Assembly (NCBI RefSeq): GCF_000014005.1
Contig: NC_008009.1
Span: forward strand, 3,720,001 to 3,784,000
Source of the DNA: Candidatus Koribacter versatilis Ellin345
GTDB lineage: Bacteria; Acidobacteriota; Terriglobia; Terriglobales; Acidobacteriaceae
DNA length: 64,000 nucleotides
Direction of reading: 5' to 3'
The notes below the pieces were generated by a model that was not told the origin of the DNA, made no database searches, and saw nothing but the letters and a program-made list of their open reading frames with translations. The number at the start of each line of letters is the position of its first letter. Positions within the stretch are counted from its first letter, which is position 1. Of this stretch, positions 1-7,803 are shown piece by piece. The position numbers and the translations under genes were made by a program.

Positions 1-604
1 TGCTCGGCCGAAGCGATTTCTTGCGCAAATTCTGCACAATTCGCATGAACAGGATCGGGAAGAAGAGCGAAGAGATGAAATATGTTGAGCGCTCCACCTC
101 GAAGCCGGCATTAATCAGTTTGTTACGAAGTTCGTGAGCCGCATAGCGCCGGCGATGATGCAAGGCCTCGTCATGCTCACTCCACAAGAAACCGTACGCC
201 GGAACAGAAATTACGAACACGCCGTCTGGCTTCATCACCCGCCAGATCTCGGAGATCGCCTTGAGATCATCATTCACATGCTCAAGCACGTCGAGCGCGG
301 TAACGATTTCAAAAGTCTCGTCGGCGAACTGGAGGGCTTCAGCGTCGGAAAGTACAAGATTCTGGATATTGCGCTGCCGGCTGAACCGTAGGGCTTCTTC
401 CGAGGCGTCCGTGCCGAAAACTTCTCCGAATTCCGAGAGCATTTCGTGGTTGAGCCCAGTACCGCAGCCGACATCGAGGATGGTGGTATGCGCTGGGTCC
501 TTTGAATGCGTACTAACGACTTCACGAATCAGCTTTCGGCGGGCGATGAACCACCAATAGAACGATTCCACGTCATACATCTGCTGATATTCGTGTTCGT
601 ACAT
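1..604 (-). CDS. class I SAM-dependent methyltransferase (partial, C-terminus outside window)
   Basis: The reverse strand is open from an ATG at 604 to the window edge, about 201 codons. The N-terminus reads MYEHEYQQMYDVESFYWWF, followed by the glycine-rich SAM-binding motif ILDVGCGTGLN at about residue 42. An acidic motif (TDASEEAL) and the post-motif segment ALDVLEHVNDD come next, then VMKPDGVFVISVPAYGFLWSEHDEALHHRRRY, a pattern typical of Methyltransf_11/UbiE-like enzymes. It should transfer a methyl group from SAM to an unknown small molecule or glycan. A GTG two codons upstream is an alternative start. The 3' end is missing, so the substrate cannot be inferred. Confidence 0.85.
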   Translation of the reverse strand, partial: MYEHEYQQMYDVESFYWWFIARRKLIREVVSTHSKDPAHTTILDVGCGTGLNHEMLSEFGEVFGTDASEEALRFSRQRNIQNLVLSDAEALQFADETFEIVTALDVLEHVNDDLKAISEIWRVMKPDGVFVISVPAYGFLWSEHDEALHHRRRYAAHELRNKLINAGFEVERSTYFISSLFFPILFMRIVQNLRKKSLRPS

Positions 605-630
605 CGCCACCTCGGGCACCACTCCGCTAC

Positions 631-719
631 TGGTGCCGGGAGGGGGACTTGAACCCCCACGGTCGGTTAAGACCTGCGGATTTTAAGTCCGCTGCGTCTG
701 CCAGTTTCGCCATCCCGGC
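631..719 (-). tRNA. tRNA-Leu (anticodon UAA)
   Basis: An 89-nt class II tRNA on the reverse strand. The acceptor stem GCCGGGA pairs with TCCCGGC, and a CCA end is encoded at 633-631. The anticodon loop CTTAAAA sits in a GCGGA/TCCGC stem, giving anticodon UAA (Leu). The long variable arm and the T arm (GGGGGTTCAAGTCCCCC) are intact. Confidence 0.97.
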
Positions 720-878
720 GCGCGATTCAGCCGTCGGAGTGTGTCGTTACAGTCTCGCATACCGAACCACTGCTGCCAATCGCGACGGAGCATTCCGAAG
801 GTCATCTATTCGGTACTCCGTCGTACCTGTAAAATCCACTCACTCTTGCACACGCCAACGCCAATATTTCTTGAGGAA

Positions 879-2327
879 GTGGGCTCCGACGACCGCTTGT
901 CGCGCTATACCAAACTCTTCCTTGGTTTGGGATTCCTGCTCGCGCTCTTCGGCTTGTGCTCAGGCGCCATCGCCTCCGCCGACACCTGGTGGCACCTCGC
1001 CACCGGACGCTGGATTCTCGCCAATCACGCCGTACCGCGCACCGACCCGTTCTCTTTTTCCGCTGCGGGAAAACCGTGGGTAGCGCACGAGTATCTGACT
1101 GACATCCTGCTCTACGAGCTCTACCGTTTCGGCGGATTCATCGCCATGGGCGTGGCCAACTCTCTGGTTCTGACTGCCGCGTTCGCCATCATCGCGCACG
1201 CCGCGCGCTCTTCACGATGGCTCGCGTATGCCGCCGCCCTCTTCGCAGCCTTCGCGTCGCGGCCTGCGTTTGCCATACGTCCGCAGTCGTTTTCCCTGCT
1301 CTTTGGCGCAGCGTTTATTTGGATTATCCGCGAGGGCATCGCACGCAAGCGGCCGCGCTGGTTTCTCGGTCTTCCCTGCCTGATGTTGGTTTGGGTGCAG
1401 CTTCATGCCGGATACCTGCTCGGCATCGGCGTCATCGTCATCCTCTTGATCGCCGAACTGCTCGATTTCGCCGTCAAGCGAAGCGAAGGTCATCCGCGCC
1501 AATGGCTCTTACCGTTGCTTGGCGCCGGTGCCGCGTGCATTGCGGTGGTGCCGCTCAATCCCAACGGCTTCACCATGCTCACGTTCCCCTTCTTCGTGAT
1601 GCGTCTGAAGATCACCCAGGACCTCACCGAGTGGCAGCCCGCAAACCTCCACGACCCGCATCTCTATCCGTTCCTCGCGCTGGCGGCCATCACGCTGATC
1701 GCCTTGCTCACCAGCAAGTCCAAATACCGCCCCGGACAATTCTTCCTCTACTTCGGCCTGCTCGCCGCCGCATTGAAGACGGCCCGCAATATCCCGATCT
1801 TCTGTTTATTCGCAGCGCTGATGCTTGCCGATCATCTTTGGACGCCGTCGCAATGGACGCTCGCCCCGAAATATCGTGTTGCGATGGCTGGGATCGTGCT
1901 CGTCGCCGGCGGAGTGTACTGTGCCGAGGCTGCCTCGGCAGGACTCGCCTTCCAGGCATTGGCCGAGAAGAACCTCTATCCCCGCGACGCCGCCAATTTC
2001 ATCGCCAGCCACCACTTACCGGCTAACTTGCTAAATGACTACAGCTATGGCGGTTACCTCATCTGGCGTCTTTATCCTGAATACCCGGTTTATGTGGACG
2101 GCCGCGCCGATCTCTATGGCGACAAGTTCCTGGATGAGTATGTGGACCTCTATTACGGACGCGCGGAGCCCAGCCCATTTCTCGATCGCAACCACATCAA
2201 TACCGTTTTCCTGTCTCCAGGCTCCGCTCTAGCGACGCTTATGCGTCTGCTTTGTGTTCGTGGGCCGTGGCAAATCGTCTATGAAGATCCCCACGCCGTG
2301 ATCTTTGTCCGGGAGCAAATACACTGA
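879..2327 (+). CDS. polytopic membrane protein, probable glycosyltransferase-like (unknown function)
   Basis: This is a long integral membrane protein of about 480 residues. Roughly ten hydrophobic segments follow a first one at LFLGLGFLLALFGLCSG. An early periplasmic-loop motif, SADTWWHLATGRWI followed by PRTDPFSF and WVAHEYLTDILLYELYR, is shared by a family of uncharacterised acidobacterial membrane proteins. The C-terminal soluble part (NDYSYGGYLIWRLYPEYPVYVDGRADLYGD) resembles the soluble domain of some dolichyl-phosphate-mannose-type proteins. The start is uncertain: the frame is open back to a GTG at 741, but 741-840 overlaps the tRNA promoter side and looks non-coding. GTG 879 is a compromise because no clear ribosome binding site is present. 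The reaction is not known. Confidence 0.7.
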   Translation: MGSDDRLSRYTKLFLGLGFLLALFGLCSGAIASADTWWHLATGRWILANHAVPRTDPFSFSAAGKPWVAHEYLTDILLYELYRFGGFIAMGVANSLVLTAAFAIIAHAARSSRWLAYAAALFAAFASRPAFAIRPQSFSLLFGAAFIWIIREGIARKRPRWFLGLPCLMLVWVQLHAGYLLGIGVIVILLIAELLDFAVKRSEGHPRQWLLPLLGAGAACIAVVPLNPNGFTMLTFPFFVMRLKITQDLTEWQPANLHDPHLYPFLALAAITLIALLTSKSKYRPGQFFLYFGLLAAALKTARNIPIFCLFAALMLADHLWTPSQWTLAPKYRVAMAGIVLVAGGVYCAEAASAGLAFQALAEKNLYPRDAANFIASHHLPANLLNDYSYGGYLIWRLYPEYPVYVDGRADLYGDKFLDEYVDLYYGRAEPSPFLDRNHINTVFLSPGSALATLMRLLCVRGPWQIVYEDPHAVIFVREQIH

Positions 2328-2648
2328 TTCGGAGATTATGGCTAAAACGATTCAATTCGGGCGTTTACCGACATCCCACTTTCGCCCCCTGTGAAAAAAG
2401 TGGTGAAAAAGAGATACTTTTTAGGTGGAAGTGCTGTCTAAAGTAAGATAGAATGCACGTTCTGTAACCGGTTCAATACCCCGTCTGTGTGCGCGATCCG
2501 CAACGAAGAGTGAAGTTTCCAGTTTCCCCAAACGTGAATCTTTCTAAGTAGTTAGGGAATCCAACCGGTAGGGACATACTGCGGTCTTGAACCGCCAAAG
2601 ATACCAAAGAATAACGATTAGCTACCCCCGAGAGATAGGACTACATAC
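2328..2648. other. intergenic region, possible leader of the small downstream gene
   Basis: There is no open reading frame of interest in these 320 bases. Around 2425-2455 an AT-richer stretch ends in GATAGAAT and could be a -10 element for the small gene at 2649, but I see no convincing -35. The remainder shows no repeat or riboswitch fold that I recognise. Confidence 0.35.
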
Positions 2649-2876
2649 ATGGCCAAGCGACGCGGAAATCCAAACTGGGGTAAGCCCGAACCCATCGGGC
2701 CCGTCACTCCAACGATTACCGAATTTGAACAAGTGGTGCGTGAGTACAAGCTGCAGCCCGACCAGTACATCCGGTCGACCCGCCTGCGTGAGTGGGCTCG
2801 CCGCAACAAGAATTCCAAGTACATCCCCGAACCACTGCTCGAGGCTTGGGGCTTCGAAATCGAATCGACGCTCTAA
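2649..2876 (+). CDS. small conserved hypothetical protein, 75 aa
   Basis: A 75-residue soluble, strongly charged protein starting MAKRRGNPNWGKPEPIGP and ending EPLLEAWGFEIESTL. It has no transmembrane segment and no metal-binding cysteines. The Arg/Lys-rich N-terminus and the alternating charged helices (RSTRLREWARRNKNSKY) would fit a nucleic-acid or ribosome-associated protein, but this is only an impression. It stands alone, with a long leader before it and a strong terminator directly after it, so it is a single-gene transcript. A short protein with its own terminator and a well-behaved codon pattern is likely to be real. I do not recognise the family. Confidence 0.75.
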   Translation: MAKRRGNPNWGKPEPIGPVTPTITEFEQVVREYKLQPDQYIRSTRLREWARRNKNSKYIPEPLLEAWGFEIESTL

Positions 2877-2894
2877 TATCGACCTGGATCGCAG

Positions 2895-2925
2895 AGGGCC
2901 GCCGGTAGGCGGCCTTTCTCTTTTC
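2895..2925 (+). terminator. Rho-independent terminator after the 75-aa gene
   Basis: A seven-base GC stem, GGCCGCC (2897-2903) / GGCGGCC (2908-2914), encloses a GGTA loop and is followed by TTTCTCTTTTC. It lies 20 bases after the stop codon of the small gene. Confidence 0.9.
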
Positions 2926-3114
2926 TGCAAGTTGCTGTAAAGCAATGACAAAGACCGCCCGCGCAGCTCTTCCCATCCCTTACCCACCGCAGGCCTTACT
3001 CCCGCATCCAACGGTTGTCAAATTGACCCGCCGATTTCCCCGTGAGATATTGAGGAGTTTCATAGAAGTGTAACAATGCAACCGCGTGTTTCCGCGGTTT
3101 AAGGAACGCCCTTC

Positions 3115-3729
3115 ATGGTCCGGCTCCTCCCCAAAGAAGTGAAATTTTTCGAGATGTTCGAGCAGATGTCCTCGAACCTGGTTCTCGGCGCCAGTGAGAT
3201 CACCGAGTTGCTCCGCGAGTTCAAGGACACCGCTGATCACGTTAAGCGGATCAAGGAAATCGAACACGCTGGCGACGACATTACCCACGCCGTGTTCGTA
3301 AAACTGAACTCCACGTTCATTACCCCGTTTGACCGCGAAGACATCCACCTGCTCGCCTCCTCGCTCGACGACGTCCTCGACTTCATCAACGCGGCTGCCG
3401 ATCGCATCATGCTCTACAAGATCACCGCGGCACCGGCAGCGGCATATGAGATCGCCAAGATCATCGTGAAGCAAGCCGAGGCCCTCGGTCGCGCCGTGAA
3501 GAACCTCGAGAAGCTCAAGGACGTCCTGCCTCACTGCGTGGAAGTGAATCGGCTGGAGAACGAAGCGGATCGCGTCTGCCGCGAAGCTATCGGCAGGCTC
3601 TTCGACACTGAGAAGGATCCGATCGCGCTGATCAAGATCAAGGAATTGCTCGAAGTGCTTGAGACTGCTACCGACAAGGCCGAGGACGCCGCTAACGTGC
3701 TCGAAACCGTCGTCTTGAAGAGCGCCTAG
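3115..3729 (+). CDS. DUF47 / PhoU-like accessory protein of the phosphate transporter
   Basis: A 204-residue all-helical protein of normal DUF47 length. It shows the family pattern MVRLLPKEVKFFEMFEQMS at the N-terminus, then the acidic helix EHAGDDITH and the repeated ENEADRVCREAIGRLF motif of PhoU-type helices, whose Glu/Asp residues can bind metal. DUF47 proteins pair with PiT phosphate permeases and modulate them. The gene ends 26 bases before the PiT gene and the two surely form one operon. It starts with an ATG after a 240-base leader. No Pho box was recognised. Confidence 0.93.
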   Translation: MVRLLPKEVKFFEMFEQMSSNLVLGASEITELLREFKDTADHVKRIKEIEHAGDDITHAVFVKLNSTFITPFDREDIHLLASSLDDVLDFINAAADRIMLYKITAAPAAAYEIAKIIVKQAEALGRAVKNLEKLKDVLPHCVEVNRLENEADRVCREAIGRLFDTEKDPIALIKIKELLEVLETATDKAEDAANVLETVVLKSA

Positions 3730-3755
3730 CCCGTGACAACGAAAGGATCACTCGC

Positions 3756-4805
3756 GTGAACTCGGGGATGGTTCTGCTCGCTGTCACCGTTCTGTTTGCT
3801 CTTGCATTCGACTTCCTCAACGGTTTTCACGATTCCGCCAACAGCATCGCGACCGTAGTCTCCACCCGCGTGCTGTCTCCGCGCCTCGCCGTCATCTGGG
3901 CAGCATTTTTCAACTTCGTCGCTGCATTCCTCTTCGGTACCGCCGTCGCCAAGACCATCGGCCAGGGGCTCGTCCGTCTCGACATCATGACGCAATACGT
4001 CGTGCTCGCCGCTCTCGTCGGCGCGATTGTGTGGAACCTGCTGACCTGGTGGTGGGGACTGCCAAGCTCTTCGTCACATGCTCTTATGGGCGGACTCGGA
4101 GGCGCAGCCATTGCCCGCGCCGCAATCGTTCACGGCTGGCGAACTTCCTACAACGTCATCCTGCCTAGCGGTTGGAACAAGACACTTATCTTCATCGTCG
4201 TCGCTCCCCTCATGGGATTGGTACTCGGCCTCATCATGATGGTCGCGGTCTCATGGATCTTCAAAAATCAGTCTCCAACCAGCGTGGACCGCACCTTCCG
4301 CAAGTTGCAGCTTGTTTCCGCAGCCGCGTACAGCCTCGGACATGGTGGCAACGACGCGCAGAAGACCATGGGCATCGTCGCCGGAGCACTCTACACCGCC
4401 GGCCTGATCAACGCCGACCAGTTTCACCACACCTGGGGGCCGTACCACTGGCCGATCATTCTCGCGGCCAATGCCGCTATCGCACTCGGAACGTATTTCG
4501 GCGGCTGGCGCATTGTCCACACCATGGGCGCGAAGATTACCAAGCTGAAGCCCGTCGGCGGCTTCTGCGCTGAGACTGCAGGTGCGCTCACCCTCTGGGT
4601 CACCGCGCACGCCGGAATTCCCGTCAGCACCACGCACACCATTACCGGTGCGATCGTCGGCGTCGGCACCACGCAACGCCTCTCTGCCGTCCGCTGGGGC
4701 GTTGCGGGCCGCATCGTGTGGGCATGGATCCTCACCATCCCCGCATCCGCCGCCGTCGCCATGACGACGTTCTGGATCATCCGTATGATCAACCCGAACG
4801 CGTAG
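3756..4805 (+). CDS. PiT-family inorganic phosphate transporter
   Basis: A 349-residue inner-membrane permease that imports phosphate (as a metal-phosphate complex or with a cation). The two PiT signature repeats are clear: FLNGFHDSANSIATVVSTR near residue 20 and SLGHGGNDAQKTMGIVAG near residue 195, each followed by hydrophobic helices. The conserved GLPSSSSHALMGGLGGAAI and GIPVSTTHTITGAIVGVG segments are also present. Start GTG 3756 was chosen because AAAGGA lies eight bases upstream and the next methionine would cut into the first helix. It is the second gene of the DUF47-PiT operon. Confidence 0.95.
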   Translation: MNSGMVLLAVTVLFALAFDFLNGFHDSANSIATVVSTRVLSPRLAVIWAAFFNFVAAFLFGTAVAKTIGQGLVRLDIMTQYVVLAALVGAIVWNLLTWWWGLPSSSSHALMGGLGGAAIARAAIVHGWRTSYNVILPSGWNKTLIFIVVAPLMGLVLGLIMMVAVSWIFKNQSPTSVDRTFRKLQLVSAAAYSLGHGGNDAQKTMGIVAGALYTAGLINADQFHHTWGPYHWPIILAANAAIALGTYFGGWRIVHTMGAKITKLKPVGGFCAETAGALTLWVTAHAGIPVSTTHTITGAIVGVGTTQRLSAVRWGVAGRIVWAWILTIPASAAVAMTTFWIIRMINPNA

Positions 4806-4807
4806 CA

Positions 4808-4861
4808 CTTGTCATTCTGAGCGAAGCACGCGAAGCGTCCGCAGTCGAAGAACCCCTATCC
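4808..4861 (+). repeat. dispersed intergenic repeat, copy 1
   Basis: It begins CTTGTCATTCTGAGCGAAGC and ends AGTCGAAGAACCCCTATCC. A second copy lies inverted at 13231-13276 with the same start and end and a shorter middle. Both copies sit directly after a stop codon. Confidence 0.75.
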
Positions 4862-4880
4862 TCGCGAAGAACCTCGGAAC

Positions 4881-5148
4881 TTAAGCAGAATGGCGAGCTG
4901 CCGTCGCGGAGCTCTTCCGGATCCCGGTCAAGATTGCAATCCCGAGCGGAAATACAACGAGAACCGGGATTATCAGCACCTTGAAGGTGTTCCAGAACGA
5001 GGAGATGCTGAAGAGCAGGCGCATACGCGGTGTAAGCACGAGTCCTTGCGTGAAGTAATAGTCGGCTTTCAAACGCGTGGCGTGCTTCAAAGATGAAACA
5101 GCCGCCAATCATCAATGCGGCTATTAACGAAGCAACCACATAACGCAT
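4881..5148 (-). pseudogene. small two-helix membrane protein, reading frame apparently broken
   Basis: On the reverse strand an ATG at 5148 opens a frame beginning MRYVVASLIAALMIGGCFIF, a good membrane or signal segment, but that frame soon becomes low-quality. A second frame, entered near 5085-5100, then gives LKADYYFTQGLVLTPRMRL and the hydrophobic SFWNTFKVLIIPVLVVFPLG, ending at the TAA at 4881. Codon third positions are GC-rich in the first frame at the 5' end and in the second frame afterwards. The second frame has no ATG of its own, only a TTG at 5108 next to a stop. The simplest reading is one roughly 89-residue membrane protein split by a single frameshift, or a sequencing indel. Function unknown. 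Confidence 0.45.
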
Positions 5149-5263
5149 TCCGGCTCCTCTTCAACCCACGCAAGCGATTCTCTCTTACCTTCCCGCCGCG
5201 AACCAGTCCAAAGAAAATGAAGATGTCGCCGTAACCTTTCTCCCCTCGCCGCCGTTTCCCTCA

Positions 5264-5821
5264 GTGAAGCAGGCCCCGGAGAGCGCATTGAGAGCTTTGG
5301 TTACTGAATCCGACGAGCGGCTGTTGATCGAGGCGGCGCAACGCGACCCGCGCCACTTCGCACAACTCTACGAAGACAATCTCGATCGCGTGTACGCCTT
5401 CATCGCCTCGCGCGTTCACGACCGCGTGGAGGCGGAAGACCTCACCTCCGAGGTTTTTCACCAGGCACTCGCCAAGCTCGACCGCTTCGAGTGGCGCGGC
5501 GTGCCCTTCGCGGCGTGGCTGTTGCGCCTGGCAGCAAACGCCATCAGCGACCGGTACTCGAAACCATCCGTGCGCTTCGAAGTGGCTGGCGAAGAAATTG
5601 ATCCCAGCTTCGACGAAGGCACCGAGCGACGCGCTCTGCTCATGCAGTTGCTCGACCGTCTTCCGTCGGACCAGCAACTGGTGATCAGCCGCCGTTTTCT
5701 CGACGGCCGCAGCATCGCCGAGATCGCCGGCGAACTTGGCCGCAGCGAAGGCGCCATCAAGCAACTGCAATTTCGCGCTCTCCAAAGCCTGCGCCAACAA
5801 ATGAGGAGCCAACATGTCTAG
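5264..5821 (+). CDS. ECF-type RNA polymerase sigma factor
   Basis: A 185-residue sigma-70 family protein with region 2 (FAQLYEDNLDRVYAFIASRVHDRVEAEDLTSEVF, ending in the usual AEDLTQEVF-like motif) and region 4 (LPSDQQLVISRRFLDGRSIAEIAGELGRSEGAIKQLQFRALQSL, a complete helix-turn-helix). Region 3 is absent, as expected for the ECF group. The start is GTG 5264. Its last eight bases overlap the next gene, so the two are translationally coupled. The partner begins with a helical segment that looks like an anti-sigma region, which suggests that this factor is held inactive by the membrane protein. Confidence 0.93.
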   Translation: MKQAPESALRALVTESDERLLIEAAQRDPRHFAQLYEDNLDRVYAFIASRVHDRVEAEDLTSEVFHQALAKLDRFEWRGVPFAAWLLRLAANAISDRYSKPSVRFEVAGEEIDPSFDEGTERRALLMQLLDRLPSDQQLVISRRFLDGRSIAEIAGELGRSEGAIKQLQFRALQSLRQQMRSQHV

Positions 5822-6842
5822 CGCCGCCCTGTACGACCAACTCGACCAAGCCGTGGAGCGCATTCTCACCGGCGACCAACTCGCCGTCGAAGAATTCGAC
5901 CCGCTCGTTCGCGAACTGCTTCCCATCGCCGACGATTTGCACGTCGCGCCTCGCCCCGACTTCCGCGCGTCGTTGCGAGCCGAACTTGAACGCCCGCGCC
6001 GTAGCGAGGTGATCCCTATCGCGCCCGCCGTCCTGCCTTTCCTGTTCGCCGAGCACGCTTCGATGAGGCGCAGCCCGTTCGGCGCCTCGGCCGCACTGCA
6101 CGCCGCGGCGTTTCTGCTCATCGCAACTTCGAGCCTCTGGATGGCGCAACATCCCGTCGCGAAAAAACAAACCACCGCGCTGCTCACCGATGTCGGTACC
6201 TTCACGCTGCCGCCGTCGAAGACCATCGCTGGCGGAGGTGGTGGAGGCGGAGATCGCGACAAGTTCGACGCCTCTCGCGGCGACGCACCGCGCTTCGCCC
6301 GCGAGCAGATCACGCCACCTGCCATCGTCGTGCGCAATGAAGCCCCGAAACTTGCGGTTGATCCGACCGTAGTCGGTCCGCCGGACGTAAAGCTCTCGAA
6401 TCTCGGCGTAACCGGCGACCCGCTTTCGAAGATGCTGAGCGCCTCGAACGGCACCGGCGCGGGCGGCGGGATTGGCAGCGGCTACGGTGGCGGCGTCGGT
6501 TCTGGCTATGGTCCTGGCGTCGGGCCGGGCTGGGGCGGGGGGTACGGGGGAGGGGTGTATCGGGTAGGCAGCGGCGTCAGCGCACCGCGGGCGATCTACG
6601 CACCCGACCCGCAATACTCCGAAGAAGCCCGCAAAGCCAAGATGCAAGGCGTAGTGGTCCTCGCACTCGTAGTCGGCGCCGATGGCCGCACCCACGACGT
6701 CAAAATCGCCCGCACCCTGGGCATGGGCCTCGACGAGAAAGCCATCGAAGCAGTAAAGACCTGGAAGTTCGAGCCCGCCCTCAAAGACGGCCACCCCGTC
6801 TCTGTCCTGGTCAGCGTCGAAGTCAACTTCCACCTCTACTAA
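5814..6842 (+). CDS. TonB-like energy transducer with anti-sigma-like N-terminus
   Basis: 342 residues in four parts. Residues 1-75 form a soluble helical cytoplasmic segment (YDQLDQAVERILTGDQ...RPDFRASLRAEL), as is common in anti-sigma proteins but without zinc-binding His/Cys. Residues 90-110 form one membrane helix (SAALHAAAFLLIATSSLWM). Residues 130-265 form a long Gly/Pro linker with GGGGGGGD and several GYGGGVGSGYG runs. Residues 265-342 form a TonB C-terminal domain with the hallmark PDPQYSEEARKAKMQGVVVLALVVGADG, AIEAVKTWKFEPA and a final VEVNFHLY. It should contact outer-membrane receptors. The overlap with the sigma factor and the fused architecture suggest a signalling rather than purely transport role. 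Confidence 0.88.
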   Translation: MSSAALYDQLDQAVERILTGDQLAVEEFDPLVRELLPIADDLHVAPRPDFRASLRAELERPRRSEVIPIAPAVLPFLFAEHASMRRSPFGASAALHAAAFLLIATSSLWMAQHPVAKKQTTALLTDVGTFTLPPSKTIAGGGGGGGDRDKFDASRGDAPRFAREQITPPAIVVRNEAPKLAVDPTVVGPPDVKLSNLGVTGDPLSKMLSASNGTGAGGGIGSGYGGGVGSGYGPGVGPGWGGGYGGGVYRVGSGVSAPRAIYAPDPQYSEEARKAKMQGVVVLALVVGADGRTHDVKIARTLGMGLDEKAIEAVKTWKFEPALKDGHPVSVLVSVEVNFHLY

Positions 6843-7290
6843 CTGTGGGTGCCCCACCCTTTCCCGAAGGGAGGGTGGGATTCCAGAAATCTCGAACCTC
6901 AGAATCACCTCTTCTGGTGACCTATCGCACCCCGACCTGTGTCTCCCGTCACCGACTTTCTTGCGCCAATTCGTAAATCATGACCATGTGGGCCACTCCC
7001 AAGATCGACAACTTGTTCTTTGAAAACCAATTCCACGGACACGTGTCTCCGTCTTACAACACGGCAAGCCCGAAGGGCGGCTGGGGTCTTCAGCACGACG
7101 CGATAGCGTCGTGGAAGCGCTCGGAATAATCCCGAAGCCCGCTTTAGCGGGCGGCGCGGCCTCTGTTCGCGATGCGATAGCTTCGCGAAACAGAGCTAAC
7201 TCCTTATTTATGAATATTTTGCCAATAACTCTTTTGTTTCGAATATTTTGGCCGGATTTGATCGCTAAAATCTTGAAAACAAAGATCACG
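6843..7290. repeat. intergenic region with three hairpin-type repeats
   Basis: No gene is supported here. At 6853-6879 CCCACCCT pairs with AGGGTGGG, without a T tract. At about 7097-7120 and 7168-7190 two similar hairpins share the core GCGATAGC (CGACGCGATAGCGTCG and TCGCGATGCGATAGCTTCGCG). CCCGCTTTAGCGGG lies near 7139. These resemble REP-like elements of acidobacterial genomes. The last 90 bases are AT-rich. Confidence 0.5.
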
Positions 7291-7803
7291 CTATGGGGTA
7301 GGGGGTACTACTTTCGAAATACCCTTCCATGCCATCCCCAGCGGCACCGCGCACCCAATCCCGAAGCTGCAATCGATCAACCGCCACTCCCACGGGATCC
7401 CGCGCAGCGGCCCGGCCACCATCGCGAGCAACACCACCGCGGCACACGCGATCAGTCCGAACTGGATCACCCACCGATTCCGTAACGGATCTCGCCACGT
7501 TCCGACAAACAAAATTGCGAGCATCAGATGCGCGAACGCGAGCCAATCGGTGCCGTACGCGAGAAACGGATACGAATGGTTTGTCTCAGCGAGGCCTTCG
7601 TGCACGCGCCGCACCCACGGGAGCAAATGCGACTCCTCCGCAATCGTTCGCAGCAGGTACGAATCGAGCATCGACTGCAGCCACCCAACTTCGGTCTCGA
7701 GTGGAAACGCCGTTACGCCGCTGAGCACAAGACCAACGATTACGATCGCGAGGCACACGCGAATTTTTCGCAGCTCATGTTTCGCGAGGTCGACTTCGCT
7801 CAT
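7291..7803 (-). CDS. small integral membrane protein, end of uppS operon
   Basis: A 170-residue protein with about four hydrophobic segments (VCLAIVIVGLVLSGVTAF, LAFAHLMLAILFVGTW, FGLIACAAVVLLAMVAG, FGIGCAVPLGMAWKG). The ATG at 7803 overlaps the stop of the radical SAM gene as ATGA, so translation is coupled and the two products probably act together at the membrane. A longer open frame upstream is just the opposite side of the radical SAM gene and was discarded. The family is not recognised. A conserved WLQSMLDSYLLRT loop carries no obvious catalytic motif. Confidence 0.8.
   Translation of the reverse strand: MSEVDLAKHELRKIRVCLAIVIVGLVLSGVTAFPLETEVGWLQSMLDSYLLRTIAEESHLLPWVRRVHEGLAETNHSYPFLAYGTDWLAFAHLMLAILFVGTWRDPLRNRWVIQFGLIACAAVVLLAMVAGPLRGIPWEWRLIDCSFGIGCAVPLGMAWKGISKVVPPTP

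Noticed and set aside
6225-6260. G-rich tract as a possible quadruplex element
   Set aside because: It encodes the glycine linker of the TonB-like protein.
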